A stretch of 64,000 nucleotides of DNA from JAGXSE01 sp040757295 (lineage in GTDB: Bacteria > Bacillota > PH28-bin88): positions 1 through 64,000 of the forward strand of contig JBFLXH010000003.1 of NCBI GenBank assembly GCA_040757295.1, written 5' to 3'. Under the pieces are notes generated by a model, which did not search any database, was not told where the DNA came from, and saw only the letters and a program-made list of their open reading frames with translations. The stretch's first letter is position 1. The number at the start of each line of letters is the position of its first letter. A program made the translations under genes and the position numbers. Shown piece after piece: positions 42,064-50,958 of this stretch.

Positions 42064-42264
42064 ATGATGGGGAAATTTCTTTTATGGTGTATTCTGTTGG
42101 CGGTCTGTTGGCCTTTAGCAATACTAGCCCTGATCTTGTACCCCGTGGTCTGGCTGGCGCTGATCCCTTTCCGTCTGGTTGGTATTACCGTGGAAGGGGT
42201 GCTGTTGGTGTTTAAGGCCATAGTGACCCTGCCCGGCCGGTTAATGGGGGGAAGGCATTTGTAA
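42064..42264 (+). CDS. Small two-helix membrane protein, 66 aa
   Basis: Hydrophobic throughout: FLLWCILLAVCWPLAILALILYPVVWLALIPF, then amphipathic GVLLVFKAIVTLP and RLMGGRHL. ATG 42064 or 42067 after CCGGGGGGC. Not recognised. 26 bases later AAAGGAGG precedes a 10-codon mini-ORF (42290-42322), which may be chance. Confidence 0.6.
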   Translation: MMGKFLLWCILLAVCWPLAILALILYPVVWLALIPFRLVGITVEGVLLVFKAIVTLPGRLMGGRHL

Positions 42265-42382
42265 ACCCTGATGCAAAGGAGGGAACTATATGGCAATGCG
42301 CAGGTCGTTTTTGATCCAGTAAAAACCCGTCAGGCTTTTTCGGAAAACCCTAATTTCCTGGTGAAGGACGGAGGGACGGCTA

Positions 42383-44080
42383 ATGGAGAAGTGCCTGGAA
42401 AAAGTACTGGAAGAAAACCCTATAGGTATTTTGGTTGTGGGTGACAGCGGAGAAATCCTTTATAGTAATGTTGCTGCCAAAGAGATCTATGGTGCTTTGC
42501 CCGTATTGCCTCCCGCTATTTTTACCCTGCCGAAGCCCTTTGAAAGAGTACAGGATACCGTAGGGGACAAGGTAGTGTTGCTTTCTTGCCAGCAGCTGGG
42601 CACCTGTGCCCAGGGCACCCCCATCTGGGGCATCTTCTTGGAGGATATTACCGAACGGGTACATACTGCCAAGGAATTGAACCAATTGAAGAATCTTAAC
42701 CGGGAGATTGAAGCTATTTTTGAAGCAGCTTATGACGAACTTTATGTGGTTGATGCAGAAGGCAATACCCTGCGGGTTAATAATGCTGCCTGCGAAAGGC
42801 TCTATAATTTAAAAGCCAACCAGCTGATCGGGAAAAATGTTAAAGATTTGGAGCGGGAGGGGGTATTTTACCCTTCCATAGCTTCCATCGTAATTGAAAA
42901 AAAGCGGCGTCTTACCACCATTCAAAGGACCAACACGGGGAAAACCCTTGCTATCACAGCTAATCCTGTCTTTGATGAAAACGGCAAAGTAATAAAGGTA
43001 GTCACCAATTCCAGGGATATAACGGAAATGAATTACTTGCGCCAGCAATTGGAACAAACAGAGGAGCTCAACCGGCGCTATACTTCCGAGCTAATAGCAC
43101 TTAGAAACCGCCTAACCGAATTTGACGGTATGGTTGCCTACAGCCAGGAAATGCGGTATGTTCTCGAGATGGCTGAAAAAGTAGCCAATGTGGATTCCAC
43201 GGTGTTGCTGTTAGGGGAGTCTGGAGTTGGAAAGGACATGGTGGCTAAATTAATTCACCGGCTCAGTCCCCGCAGGGATGGCCCCTTTATTCAAATAAAT
43301 TGCGGGGCTATTCCGGAGGCTCTTCTGGAATCCGAGTTTTTTGGCTACGAGTCTGGCGCTTTTACCGGTGCTCGCCGGGAAGGGAAAATGGGGCTATTCG
43401 AGCTGGCTCATAAGGGTACTGTGTTTTTGGATGAAATTGCGGAATTGCCTCTGGCTCTTCAGGTCAAACTCTTGCAAGTGCTCCAGGACAGGCGGATAAG
43501 CCGGCTAGGGGGTACTGGCTTTCTCGAAGTCGATGTCAGAATCATTGCCGCTACCAATCGGGACCTATCCCTCATGGTAAAAGAGGCCAAATTCCGCCAA
43601 GACCTTTATTACCGCCTTAATGTGGTACCCATTGAGATTGCCCCTTTACGGGAGCGGCCTGATGATATCCCGCCGCTGGTATTTCATTTTCTGGAGAAGT
43701 TTAATATTAAGTACGGCATTAAGAAAAAGGTTAACGCAGAAGCGGTGGATTTGCTGCTGAGGTTTTCTTGGCCAGGGAATGTGAGGCAGCTGGCCAACAT
43801 CATTGAGCGTCTGGTTGTAACAACCGATACCGGGGAGATCTGCGCCAACGACCTCCCGGTGGAAATTAAGCGGGACTGTGTGCCTCGCGAGCCGCGGGTT
43901 ATCGTTACAGGAATGATGCCTTTAAATGATGCCATCTGCGAACTGGAGCAGCAGTTAATCGATATGGCCCTGCAGCAGCTGCACACTGCCGAGGCTGCAG
44001 CCGGGTTGCTTGGAGTGCATCCAACAACGGTTATGCGCAAAATGCGCCGGGCCCAAAAACAAAGGGCTAACCAAAAATAA
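42383..44080 (+). CDS. PAS-PAS sigma-54-dependent transcription activator
   Basis: A 565-aa enhancer-binding protein. PAS 1 (~8-90) and PAS 2 (~105-215) sense a ligand or redox state; a short coiled coil (LRQQLEQTEELNRRY) leads to the AAA+ domain (~258-495) with Walker A GESGVGKD, the sigma-54-contacting ESGAFTGA loop and GTVFLDEIAELP; a Fis-type HTH ends the protein (AAGLLGVHPTTVMRKMRR). No receiver domain. It very likely drives the consensus -24/-12 promoter at 44421 in front of the symporter operon. Confidence 0.93.
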   Translation: MEKCLEKVLEENPIGILVVGDSGEILYSNVAAKEIYGALPVLPPAIFTLPKPFERVQDTVGDKVVLLSCQQLGTCAQGTPIWGIFLEDITERVHTAKELNQLKNLNREIEAIFEAAYDELYVVDAEGNTLRVNNAACERLYNLKANQLIGKNVKDLEREGVFYPSIASIVIEKKRRLTTIQRTNTGKTLAITANPVFDENGKVIKVVTNSRDITEMNYLRQQLEQTEELNRRYTSELIALRNRLTEFDGMVAYSQEMRYVLEMAEKVANVDSTVLLLGESGVGKDMVAKLIHRLSPRRDGPFIQINCGAIPEALLESEFFGYESGAFTGARREGKMGLFELAHKGTVFLDEIAELPLALQVKLLQVLQDRRISRLGGTGFLEVDVRIIAATNRDLSLMVKEAKFRQDLYYRLNVVPIEIAPLRERPDDIPPLVFHFLEKFNIKYGIKKKVNAEAVDLLLRFSWPGNVRQLANIIERLVVTTDTGEICANDLPVEIKRDCVPREPRVIVTGMMPLNDAICELEQQLIDMALQQLHTAEAAAGLLGVHPTTVMRKMRRAQKQRANQK

Positions 44081-44223
44081 CTGCCGGAATCCGAGGTTGG
44101 TGCGTCACCAAACTCCGGTCCTGCCCTTGCTTTTTATCTCGGCCAAAGTTTTACTCCTATCGGCCCGCGCCTTAAGCTGCCCTTGAAATAGCCCTTTTAG
44201 TGATTGTATTCCCGTGTTTAGCC

Positions 44224-44334
44224 TGCAAAAGTGCAGCTTAACCTGGCCAGCCCTGCAAAATTGCAGGGCTGGCTGTTTCTTTTTCTTGCAGGGTTTTTGC
44301 TAAACTCTGTCTTAAAGCCCACGCAAAACTGCAG
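44224..44334. promoter_or_regulatory. Three GCAAAANTGCAG motifs, candidate activator sites
   Basis: TGCAAAAGTGCAG (44224-44236), TGCAAAATTGCAG (44254-44266) and CGCAAAACTGCAG (44322-44334) lie 87-200 bases upstream of the -24/-12 promoter, the usual range for enhancer sites. The middle copy is inside the terminator hairpin, so it may have been kept for that reason; the outer two are better evidence. Confidence 0.55.
44246..44286 (+). terminator. Strong intrinsic terminator after the sigma-54 activator
   Basis: A perfect 13-bp stem (GCCAGCCCTGCAA / TTGCAGGGCTGGC) with loop AA, followed by TGTTTCTTTTTC. Confidence 0.8.
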
Positions 44335-44420
44335 TATTTTTCTGGAAGTGAGCCTGCCCTATCCGCCGTAAAATGGTTAAATAATTCGGAACTACATGCC
44401 TTTTCAGGAAATTCTTGCTG

Positions 44421-44437
44421 CTGGCATGAAAGTTGCT
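44421..44437 (+). promoter_or_regulatory. Sigma-54 (-24/-12) promoter
   Basis: CTGGCATGAAAGTTGCT: GG and GC separated by exactly 10 bases and matching the consensus TGGCACG-N4-TTGC at all but one position. It lies 170 bases before the symporter gene, next to a sigma-54 activator gene. Confidence 0.85.
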
Positions 44438-44610
44438 CACAAAAAAGGTTGCCGGCTGTTGCCATGCCGGGATGCAAGAATGCAGGGGAGGGGTTGCAGT
44501 TGAGGGTTTGCAGGTGAAAATTGGTGGTGCCCTTATTTAATCCATTCTTTTGGCCTGAGAAAAAAGAGACAGGTGCAAGCAAGCGATAGGTAGAAGAGGA
44601 GGTTCTTTTA

Positions 44611-46035
44611 ATGTCTGCAAAAGAACATATTACCATGCTGGACTATTTAATAATGCTAGCGTACCTTGTGGCCCTGGTTGGAGTGGCTTGGTGGTGTACC
44701 AAAATGCAAAATGACGCTGAGGATTACCTGGTGTCCGGGAGAAAGATGGGCTTTTGGCCTAACTTGGCAACCCACTTAGGGACACAGGTTGGGGCAGGCA
44801 GCACGGTGGGGGTTGCGGGAGTCGGTTTCGCCGTGGGGATCAGCGGCATGGGCTATAACATTTGTATGGCGATTGCTTATTTAATTTTTGCCGTTTTCAT
44901 TATTCCTAGGATAGTAAAAATGAAGCAGATCACAATCGGAGATATTTTACACTTGCGCTTCAACCAAACCGCGCGGGTAGTAGCCGGCATAGTCATCGCT
45001 TTAAGCTATGTTGCTTTCACCAGCAGCCAGTTTGCCGCCAGCGGCAAGATTCTTAAAGCGGTAATGGGCTGGGATCTGACCATGAGCATTTTAATCGGGG
45101 CGGCACTGATCGTTGCCTATACCTATTTCGGCGGTTTGTGGGCAGTTGCCTATACGGATTTGGTTCAATGGTTTGTCATGATGGTGGGGATTGTTTTGAT
45201 TGCCTTCCCGATGGCTATGGCTAAAGTCGGGGGCTGGAGCGGGTTGCAGGCAGCATTGCCGGCAGAGCATTTTTCCTTTGCAAACTACGGAGCTTGGAAT
45301 TTAGTCGGCTTGGCTGTAGCAACCATCCTCGGATTTCTGGTTACCCAGGACGTTTATCAACGGGTATGGGCTGCTAAAGACGAAAAGACCGCGAAAAATG
45401 CCATGTTGTGGGCCGCCTTGTTATTTGCAGTTTTTGCCTTCGTTGGCAGCACCCTGGGGATGGCCGCGAAAGTGCTTTACCCCACTGTAGCCAAAGAAGA
45501 GGCCCTGCCTACCCTAATCACAGTGCTGCTGCCGTCAGGCTTAACAGGGTTAGTGTTAATCGCCTACCTTGCTGCTATCATGTCAACTGCAGACTCCTGC
45601 TTGCATGCCGCTGCCACCAGCATGTCAGTGGATATCTGGAATAAGGGGCTTGGCAAGGCAGTGGATTCACAGGGACTGATGAGAATTGCCCGGATTGTGG
45701 TGCTGGGCATCGGTGTTGTGTGTATGGTTGTAGCGGTAGCCCTGCCGGAAGTATTTCGGTTGATGCTGTATGCCTATACCTTTATGTCTGCCGGCCTGGC
45801 GATCCCTGTACTGGCAGCCTTGTTCTGGAAACGTGCCACTGCCGTGGGAGCTGTCGCTTCCATGTTTGCTGGTGGTATCAGCGGTATCCTGTGGGAGAAA
45901 TTTGCTAAATCAGAAATTCCCTTGGAGGCCGTTGGTGCGGTTGTGGCACTGGTGGTTGTAGTAGTTGTTTCCTATCTAACTGCTCCCCCCACCACCAACC
46001 AACTGGATACAATCTACAAACAAGGTCAGGGCTAA
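44611..46035 (+). CDS. Sodium:solute symporter (SSS family)
   Basis: A 474-aa, ~13-helix Na+-coupled transporter: the N-terminal VAWWCTKMQNDAEDYLVSGRKMGFWP block, GAGSTVGVAGVGFAVGISGMGYN, YTYFGGLWAVAYTDLVQ and AIMSTADSCLHAAATSMSVD are family signatures. ATG 44611 follows AGAAGAGGAGG. First gene of a sigma-54 operon with a dehydrogenase and an aminotransferase, so it probably imports an amino acid such as lysine, ornithine or GABA. Confidence 0.93.
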   Translation: MSAKEHITMLDYLIMLAYLVALVGVAWWCTKMQNDAEDYLVSGRKMGFWPNLATHLGTQVGAGSTVGVAGVGFAVGISGMGYNICMAIAYLIFAVFIIPRIVKMKQITIGDILHLRFNQTARVVAGIVIALSYVAFTSSQFAASGKILKAVMGWDLTMSILIGAALIVAYTYFGGLWAVAYTDLVQWFVMMVGIVLIAFPMAMAKVGGWSGLQAALPAEHFSFANYGAWNLVGLAVATILGFLVTQDVYQRVWAAKDEKTAKNAMLWAALLFAVFAFVGSTLGMAAKVLYPTVAKEEALPTLITVLLPSGLTGLVLIAYLAAIMSTADSCLHAAATSMSVDIWNKGLGKAVDSQGLMRIARIVVLGIGVVCMVVAVALPEVFRLMLYAYTFMSAGLAIPVLAALFWKRATAVGAVASMFAGGISGILWEKFAKSEIPLEAVGAVVALVVVVVVSYLTAPPTTNQLDTIYKQGQG

Positions 46036-46151
46036 TACTCCGCATTTTTGCAATAAAGAGAATAGGGGGACGGCCTTAATAATTCAAGAAGGCCATTCCT
46101 CTAAAAAGAACTTGCTGAAAAGAAGCCTAATCAAACCAGGAGGTAGGAAAT

Positions 46152-47318
46152 ATGAAGATCGCAGTAATTGGGGGCGGCGGAATTCAGGCTTATGGGATTC
46201 TACGGGATTTAATTGAAAGTGATGGTATCCAGAAGGTGCTGGTAGTTGATAACCGGCCAGGCCTTGCCAGACGCAGGGCTGAAGCGCTGGGTGATGCCAG
46301 GTTAATACCTGTAGAAACCGATATTACAGACCATAGGGCTGCGGTAGAGCTCTTGGGACAGGTAGATGCCGTGATCAATTCATCCACAATGGATCTTTGC
46401 CTGCCTGTAATGCTGGCAGCGTTAGAAGCAGGGGTTAATTATGTGGACCTGGGCGCCTGGAACCATACAACGGAACAGCAGTTGACCTATCACCAGGAGT
46501 TTAAAAAGCGCGGCATTACTGCGGTTCTTGGGATGGGCAGTGCCCCAGGCATCAGTAATCTAATGGCCAGTCTCGGAGTGGGCATGCTGGACACAGTTGA
46601 AGATATTCGGATAATTATAGCCATGCGGGACCTGACCCAACGTTCCTCCCCAATTGCTTATCCCTATGCCATAGATACAATTCTGGATGAATTTACCGAG
46701 CCCGCCTCCGTCTTCCGGGACGGAAGAATGGTTGAAGTGCCCCCTCTTACCTGCAATGAACAGTTCAGGTTTGAAGACCCGATTGGAGTGGTCTGTCCGC
46801 CTTATGTAATCCACCCCGAGCCTTTTACATTGGCTTGTTCTTATAAAAGTAGGGGTTTGCGCAATGCCAGTTTTCAGATTGCCTTGCCTCAGGACTTTAT
46901 GGCAAAGGTCAAGTTTTTGTGTGAACTGGGCTTTGGGAGCAAGGAACCAATCTGTGTCGGGGAGCAGCAGGTAATCCCCAGGCAGGTTTTGATGGGCCTG
47001 CTGACTGCTCTGCCAGCGGAAGAAGTTGACGTAAACCAGTACAGTGTTACCCGGGTTCTGGTAAGAGGCCAAAAAGATGGGGTAATAACTGAATACAATC
47101 TGGAGATGTATGTAGGCTCCTCCAAGAGATGGAATTATCCTGCAGGGGCTTTAAAGACTGCTGTTCCTCCATCAATAGTGGGGCAAATGCTGGCCAAGGG
47201 CCAAATAACAGAAAAAGGTGTATTGCCTCCTGAGCTTTGTGTACCGCCAAAAGCCTTCTTTCGAGAACTTGCCAAAAGGGGTTTGGAGGTCTACTACACT
47301 AAGCGGGCCTTTGTATAA
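46152..47318 (+). CDS. Saccharopine dehydrogenase-family enzyme (lysine 6-dehydrogenase-like)
   Basis: A 388-aa NAD(P)-dependent enzyme: MKIAVIGGGGIQAYGILRDL Rossmann start, DAVINSSTMDLCLPVM, NYVDLGAWN, VLGMGSAPGISNLMA, and a C-terminal IVGQMLAKGQITEKGVLPPE block that matches lysine 6-dehydrogenases in order. It may oxidise lysine or a related diamino acid to a semialdehyde. SD CAGGAGGTAGGAA precedes ATG 46152. Operon with a symporter and class III aminotransferase. Confidence 0.85.
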   Translation: MKIAVIGGGGIQAYGILRDLIESDGIQKVLVVDNRPGLARRRAEALGDARLIPVETDITDHRAAVELLGQVDAVINSSTMDLCLPVMLAALEAGVNYVDLGAWNHTTEQQLTYHQEFKKRGITAVLGMGSAPGISNLMASLGVGMLDTVEDIRIIIAMRDLTQRSSPIAYPYAIDTILDEFTEPASVFRDGRMVEVPPLTCNEQFRFEDPIGVVCPPYVIHPEPFTLACSYKSRGLRNASFQIALPQDFMAKVKFLCELGFGSKEPICVGEQQVIPRQVLMGLLTALPAEEVDVNQYSVTRVLVRGQKDGVITEYNLEMYVGSSKRWNYPAGALKTAVPPSIVGQMLAKGQITEKGVLPPELCVPPKAFFRELAKRGLEVYYTKRAFV

Positions 47319-47363
47319 AAGGCTGATCAATTGAGGCACGACAAAGGAGGATTAATTAATAAA

Positions 47364-48647
47364 ATGAGTCTAGATTTTCAAGGGATCGCGAAAAAACATC
47401 TGTCCCCGGCCCTGGCTAAGGCAACCCAGATTGTGTTTGAGCGGGGGGAAGGCCCATATCTGTTTGATACCGGCGGGAAGCGCTATCTTGATTTCGTGTC
47501 CGGTATTGCGGTAAACCAGTTGGGACATTGTCACCCGAAAGTAGTGGCGGCGGCAAAGGCACAAATTGATAAGCTCATCCATGGTTCTTTCAACCTGGGC
47601 CATTACCCTTCAGCCCTTACCTTTGCTCATGAACTAGCTAAGGTTACCCCTGGCAACCTAGATATGTTCTTTTTTAGCAATACAGGTGCAGAAGCTGTTG
47701 ACGGGGCTTTGAAACTGGCGCGATGGAAAACCCGCAGGCCATGTTTTATTGCATTTCAGGGGGCTTTCCACGGGCGGACCCTGGGGGCTACCTCCGTTAC
47801 CACCTCCAGCGTTGGTTTCCGGGCCAGATATGCACCTTTCTTGCCTACGGTCTATCATGTTTCCTACCCCTACTGTTTCCGCTGCCATTATGGGAACAAG
47901 CCGGACACCTGTGGGCTGGAATGCTTGGAGGAGATCAACAGGCTGTTTAAATACCAGACAACGCCGGAAGACGTTGCAGCGGTAATTTTCGAGCCGGTAC
48001 AAGGAGAGGGAGGTTATATTGTCCCGCCTGTGCGCTACATGACCGAACTGGCCGGTTTATGCCAGGAGAAGGGCATTTTATTGATTTTCGATGAAATTCA
48101 AACCGGTTTTGGCCGGACAGGCAAGATGTTTGCAGCTGAACACTTTAACATCGTACCGGATATTATGTGCTTAGCAAAAGGCATTGCCTCAGGGTTCCCT
48201 CTTTCAGCCGTGGCGGCCTCCAAAGACCTGATGGGGGACTGGGCCCCCGGTTCTCACGGCACCACCTTCGGAGCCAACCCGGTCAGCTGTGCAGCAGCCT
48301 TGGCTGTGCTGGAAGTCTTCCGCGAAGAAAACATCCTGAACAAGTGCAATGAGATGGGTGGCTACTTTAAATCTGCCTTGCAGGGGTTGCAAGACAAATA
48401 TCCCGTTATTGGGGATGTAAGGGGCCTTGGTTTGATGCTGGCTGTGGAATTTGTTGACACCAAGGGGAATCCCGACGGAGAAGCCTGTAAGAAAGCAACC
48501 GCCTATTGCGCTGAACACGGCTTATTGTTTTTCAACTGCGGTACTTACAAAAACTGCATCAGGTTTATTACCCCGTTAAATGTGGCCCAATCAGTAATTG
48601 ACGAGGGCCTGGCCATTTTTGCAGATGCCCTGAAAAGTCTGGGGTAG
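47364..48647 (+). CDS. Class III aminotransferase (4-aminobutyrate/omega-amino acid type)
   Basis: A 427-aa PLP enzyme: GKRYLDFVSGIAVNQLGHCHP, FFSNTGAEAVDGALKLAR, FQGAFHGRTLGATSVT, LIFDEIQTGFGRTGKMFA with the PLP Asp, and CLAKGIASGFPLSA with the Schiff-base Lys. Resembles GABA or ornithine/lysine omega-aminotransferases. ATG 47364 is preferred over TTG 47331, though AAAGGAGG is 13 bases away. With the dehydrogenase and symporter it should support growth on an omega-amino acid. Confidence 0.9.
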   Translation: MSLDFQGIAKKHLSPALAKATQIVFERGEGPYLFDTGGKRYLDFVSGIAVNQLGHCHPKVVAAAKAQIDKLIHGSFNLGHYPSALTFAHELAKVTPGNLDMFFFSNTGAEAVDGALKLARWKTRRPCFIAFQGAFHGRTLGATSVTTSSVGFRARYAPFLPTVYHVSYPYCFRCHYGNKPDTCGLECLEEINRLFKYQTTPEDVAAVIFEPVQGEGGYIVPPVRYMTELAGLCQEKGILLIFDEIQTGFGRTGKMFAAEHFNIVPDIMCLAKGIASGFPLSAVAASKDLMGDWAPGSHGTTFGANPVSCAAALAVLEVFREENILNKCNEMGGYFKSALQGLQDKYPVIGDVRGLGLMLAVEFVDTKGNPDGEACKKATAYCAEHGLLFFNCGTYKNCIRFITPLNVAQSVIDEGLAIFADALKSLG

Positions 48648-48972
48648 ATTCTGAAAAGTCTGCTGGCTGTCGAGTAGAATGTTACAATATGTTTAATGCC
48701 CTGTTGGGCCGAATTTCTGCTGGGGAGAGAGTCCTGGCCGAAATGGTATTGGCACGGGTAGGTTAGCCACCGATTTCCGGAGGAAGTGAAAATCTAGTAG
48801 CGGCGGTCCGCTCCACCGAGTGGCCGGTGCAGGAGCTCTGGTGCAGCGGCCTCGGCTGGATTTTTTCGGATGAGGGGTGGCTAACCTGGATCCCCACTTA
48901 CCCCAGATAAAACAGCTCCTTAGCCTGTACTTGATAATAGGGCTTATTGCGCTTATGCCCTTGGGTATGAGC
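48648..48972. other. Intergenic region with a 126-bp inverted-repeat structure
   Basis: No gene. GGTTAGCCACC (48761-48771) and GGTGGCTAACC (48876-48886) are perfect 11-bp inverted repeats. Between them are further complementary pieces (CCACCGA with TCGG...GGTGG; CCAC-CGA-GTGG; GTGCAGGAGCTCTGGTGCA), so the whole can fold into a branched hairpin. It could be a structured RNA or a small palindromic mobile element; no known RNA family is recognised. Confidence 0.55.
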
Positions 48973-50067
48973 CTAAAGCTTTTCAAAAAAAATCCTTAGG
49001 GCTTCAACTATGTGCTGAAGCTCTTCATTTTTCAAGGCTGGATGAACAGGCAGGGACAAAACTTGTTCCGCCATTGCCTCTGCAACAGGAAGACGACTAT
49101 CTCCAAAACCAAGTTTTTGGTATAAAGGCTGCTGGTGGACGGGAATGGGGTAATGGACTGCAGTACCAACACCCCTTTCCCTTAAATGGTGGACCAGAGC
49201 ATCTCTTCTTTTGGTGCGAACTGTATACTGGTGGTAAACGCATTCGCAATCAGGCGGTTCCTGGGGCAAGACTAGATTGCTAAGTTGCTGCAGCCCTTGA
49301 GTCAAATACCTGGCATTATCTTGACGCTGTTTGGTCCAAAGGGGAAGTTTTTGCAGCTGAACCAAACCGATAGCAGCCGCAACTTCCGTTAACCGGTAAT
49401 TATATCCCAGTATTTCGTGGCGATACTTGCTAGGTGAACCGTGGTTAACCAGCAGTTTTAAGCTGTGGTAGATATCTTTCCGGTTGGTTACTACCATACC
49501 ACCTTCTCCAGTAGTCATATTTTTCGTCGCATAAAAGCTAAAAGCCCCAGCTTCGCCAAAGTTGCCCACATGTCTACCGCAAAATTTTGCACCATGAGCT
49601 TGTGCACAATCTTCAATAAGCAGTAACCCCATATCACTGGCTATGGTGGTTAGTGCATCCATCTGGCAAGGGGTGCCATAAAGGTGGACTACCAGTAGGG
49701 CTTTAACCCCCGGCATTCGGGCTGCCTGTTCCACAGCCTGAGGATCAATATTTAAAGTAACAGGGTCAATATCCACAAAAACCGGCATGGCCCCGCAGTA
49801 TAGAATCGCATTGGCGGTGGCAGCAAAGGTAAAGGGAGTGGTAATTACCTTATCCCCTGGTTGAACGCCTGCGGCCAATAGGGCTAGGTGGAGGGCTGTG
49901 GTGCCGGAAGAGGTGGCTACAGCATATTTTGCTCCCACAAAATCGGCGAAGGCTGTTTCAAACTGGTTAACCCTTTCGCCGCTTGCCAGTTGGCCGGACT
50001 CCAGCAAAGCCATAACTGCATTTTGTTCCTTTTCACCAACCAAAGGCTTGGCGATAGGGATCATCAA
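48973..50067 (-). CDS. DegT/DnrJ/EryC1 sugar aminotransferase (WbpE-like)
   Basis: A 364-aa PLP-dependent nucleotide-sugar aminotransferase: IPIAKPLVGEKEQNAVM start, ATSSGTTALHLALLAAGVQPGDKVI, IEDCAQAHGAKFCGR, FSFYATKNMTTGEGGM with the PLP Lys, and NHGSPSKYRHEILGYNYRLTEVAAAIG. It probably aminates a keto-sugar made by the adjacent dehydrogenase; the acetyltransferase then acetylates the amine. ATG overlaps the acetyltransferase stop by 4 bases. Confidence 0.92.
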   Translation of the reverse strand: MMIPIAKPLVGEKEQNAVMALLESGQLASGERVNQFETAFADFVGAKYAVATSSGTTALHLALLAAGVQPGDKVITTPFTFAATANAILYCGAMPVFVDIDPVTLNIDPQAVEQAARMPGVKALLVVHLYGTPCQMDALTTIASDMGLLLIEDCAQAHGAKFCGRHVGNFGEAGAFSFYATKNMTTGEGGMVVTNRKDIYHSLKLLVNHGSPSKYRHEILGYNYRLTEVAAAIGLVQLQKLPLWTKQRQDNARYLTQGLQQLSNLVLPQEPPDCECVYHQYTVRTKRRDALVHHLRERGVGTAVHYPIPVHQQPLYQKLGFGDSRLPVAEAMAEQVLSLPVHPALKNEELQHIVEALRIFFEKL

Positions 50068-50750
50068 AAATCAACTCCTTTTCCCCGCAGGTACCTGGCC
50101 GGCACCCCGGCCACAGTAGTATAAGGGTCCACATTGGCAGTGACCACTGCACCTGCTCCCACAACAGCACCGGTACCAATGGTAACTCCGGGAAGAAGAA
50201 TAGCACCGCAACCGATGCGTGAATGTTTTTCAATAGTGGGTCCGATTAAATCATTGCCGCTTTGCATATATCGGTCGTTGGTTGTTTTAGCAAACGGTCC
50301 GAAAAATACCCGGTCTCCAACAGTAGTATACCTGGTAATATACACTCCCGTCTGCAAACTAACCCCATCCCCCAGGACGGCATCTCCGTCAATAACTGCA
50401 TTGGTCCCAACTAAAACCCGATTCCCCAATAAAGTCCGTTCCCTGATAACGGTGTAGTGGCCCGTACGCAAGTCATCCCCAGCCGTTACGCCGGCATAAA
50501 TAATGCTCCCGGCTCGGATTACCGCCCGGGAACCAATGTGGCAACCCCGGGTGACACCCTGCACCGGCAGGCCTAGAATACAGTTAGGTTGGATAATAGA
50601 ATCTGGCCCTATATAAGTACCCTGGTAAATCAGGCAGTTAGCTCCTACCCTGGTTCCCTGGCCAATATATACGGAGTCCTCAATGGTTAGCCCAGGACCA
50701 AGTTTGCAATTAGGGCTAATTTGGGCCGTAGGGTGAATAAGGTTCTCCAC
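50064..50750 (-). CDS. Left-handed beta-helix acetyltransferase (WbpD-like)
   Basis: A 228-aa hexapeptide-repeat acyltransferase: many [LIV]-G-x-x units (IHPTAQISPNCKLGPGLTI ... LLPGVTIGTGAVVGAGAVV), ending VAGVPARYLRG. Members N-acetylate UDP-3-amino sugars. Overlaps the aminotransferase start. Together with the Gfo/Idh/MocA dehydrogenase these resemble WbpB-WbpD-WbpE, which make 2,3-diacetamido uronic acids; a WbpA-like UDP-GlcNAc dehydrogenase is not in the window. Confidence 0.9.
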   Translation of the reverse strand: MENLIHPTAQISPNCKLGPGLTIEDSVYIGQGTRVGANCLIYQGTYIGPDSIIQPNCILGLPVQGVTRGCHIGSRAVIRAGSIIYAGVTAGDDLRTGHYTVIRERTLLGNRVLVGTNAVIDGDAVLGDGVSLQTGVYITRYTTVGDRVFFGPFAKTTNDRYMQSGNDLIGPTIEKHSRIGCGAILLPGVTIGTGAVVGAGAVVTANVDPYTTVAGVPARYLRGKGVDF

Positions 50751-50958
50751 GCCAGTCCCTCCCTGGTAAGTGAAAAAATAATAGTCTGTTACTTATTTTG
50801 GGTGCAGACCCTCGAGAAAACTCAGGTTTAAAACCAGTACCCAGCCGAATTCCTAGTGAATGCATTTAATCTATTTCGGTAAAATCGCTATCTGAAGGCT
50901 GATGCTGGCGCGAGCTAAACGAGTTCATTGAAAAGAAGCCGGCTAGCAAAAATGATTG

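Noticed and set aside
42290..42322. Ten-codon ORF behind a perfect AAAGGAGG site
   Set aside because: Too short, no known leader-peptide logic and no attenuator next to it.
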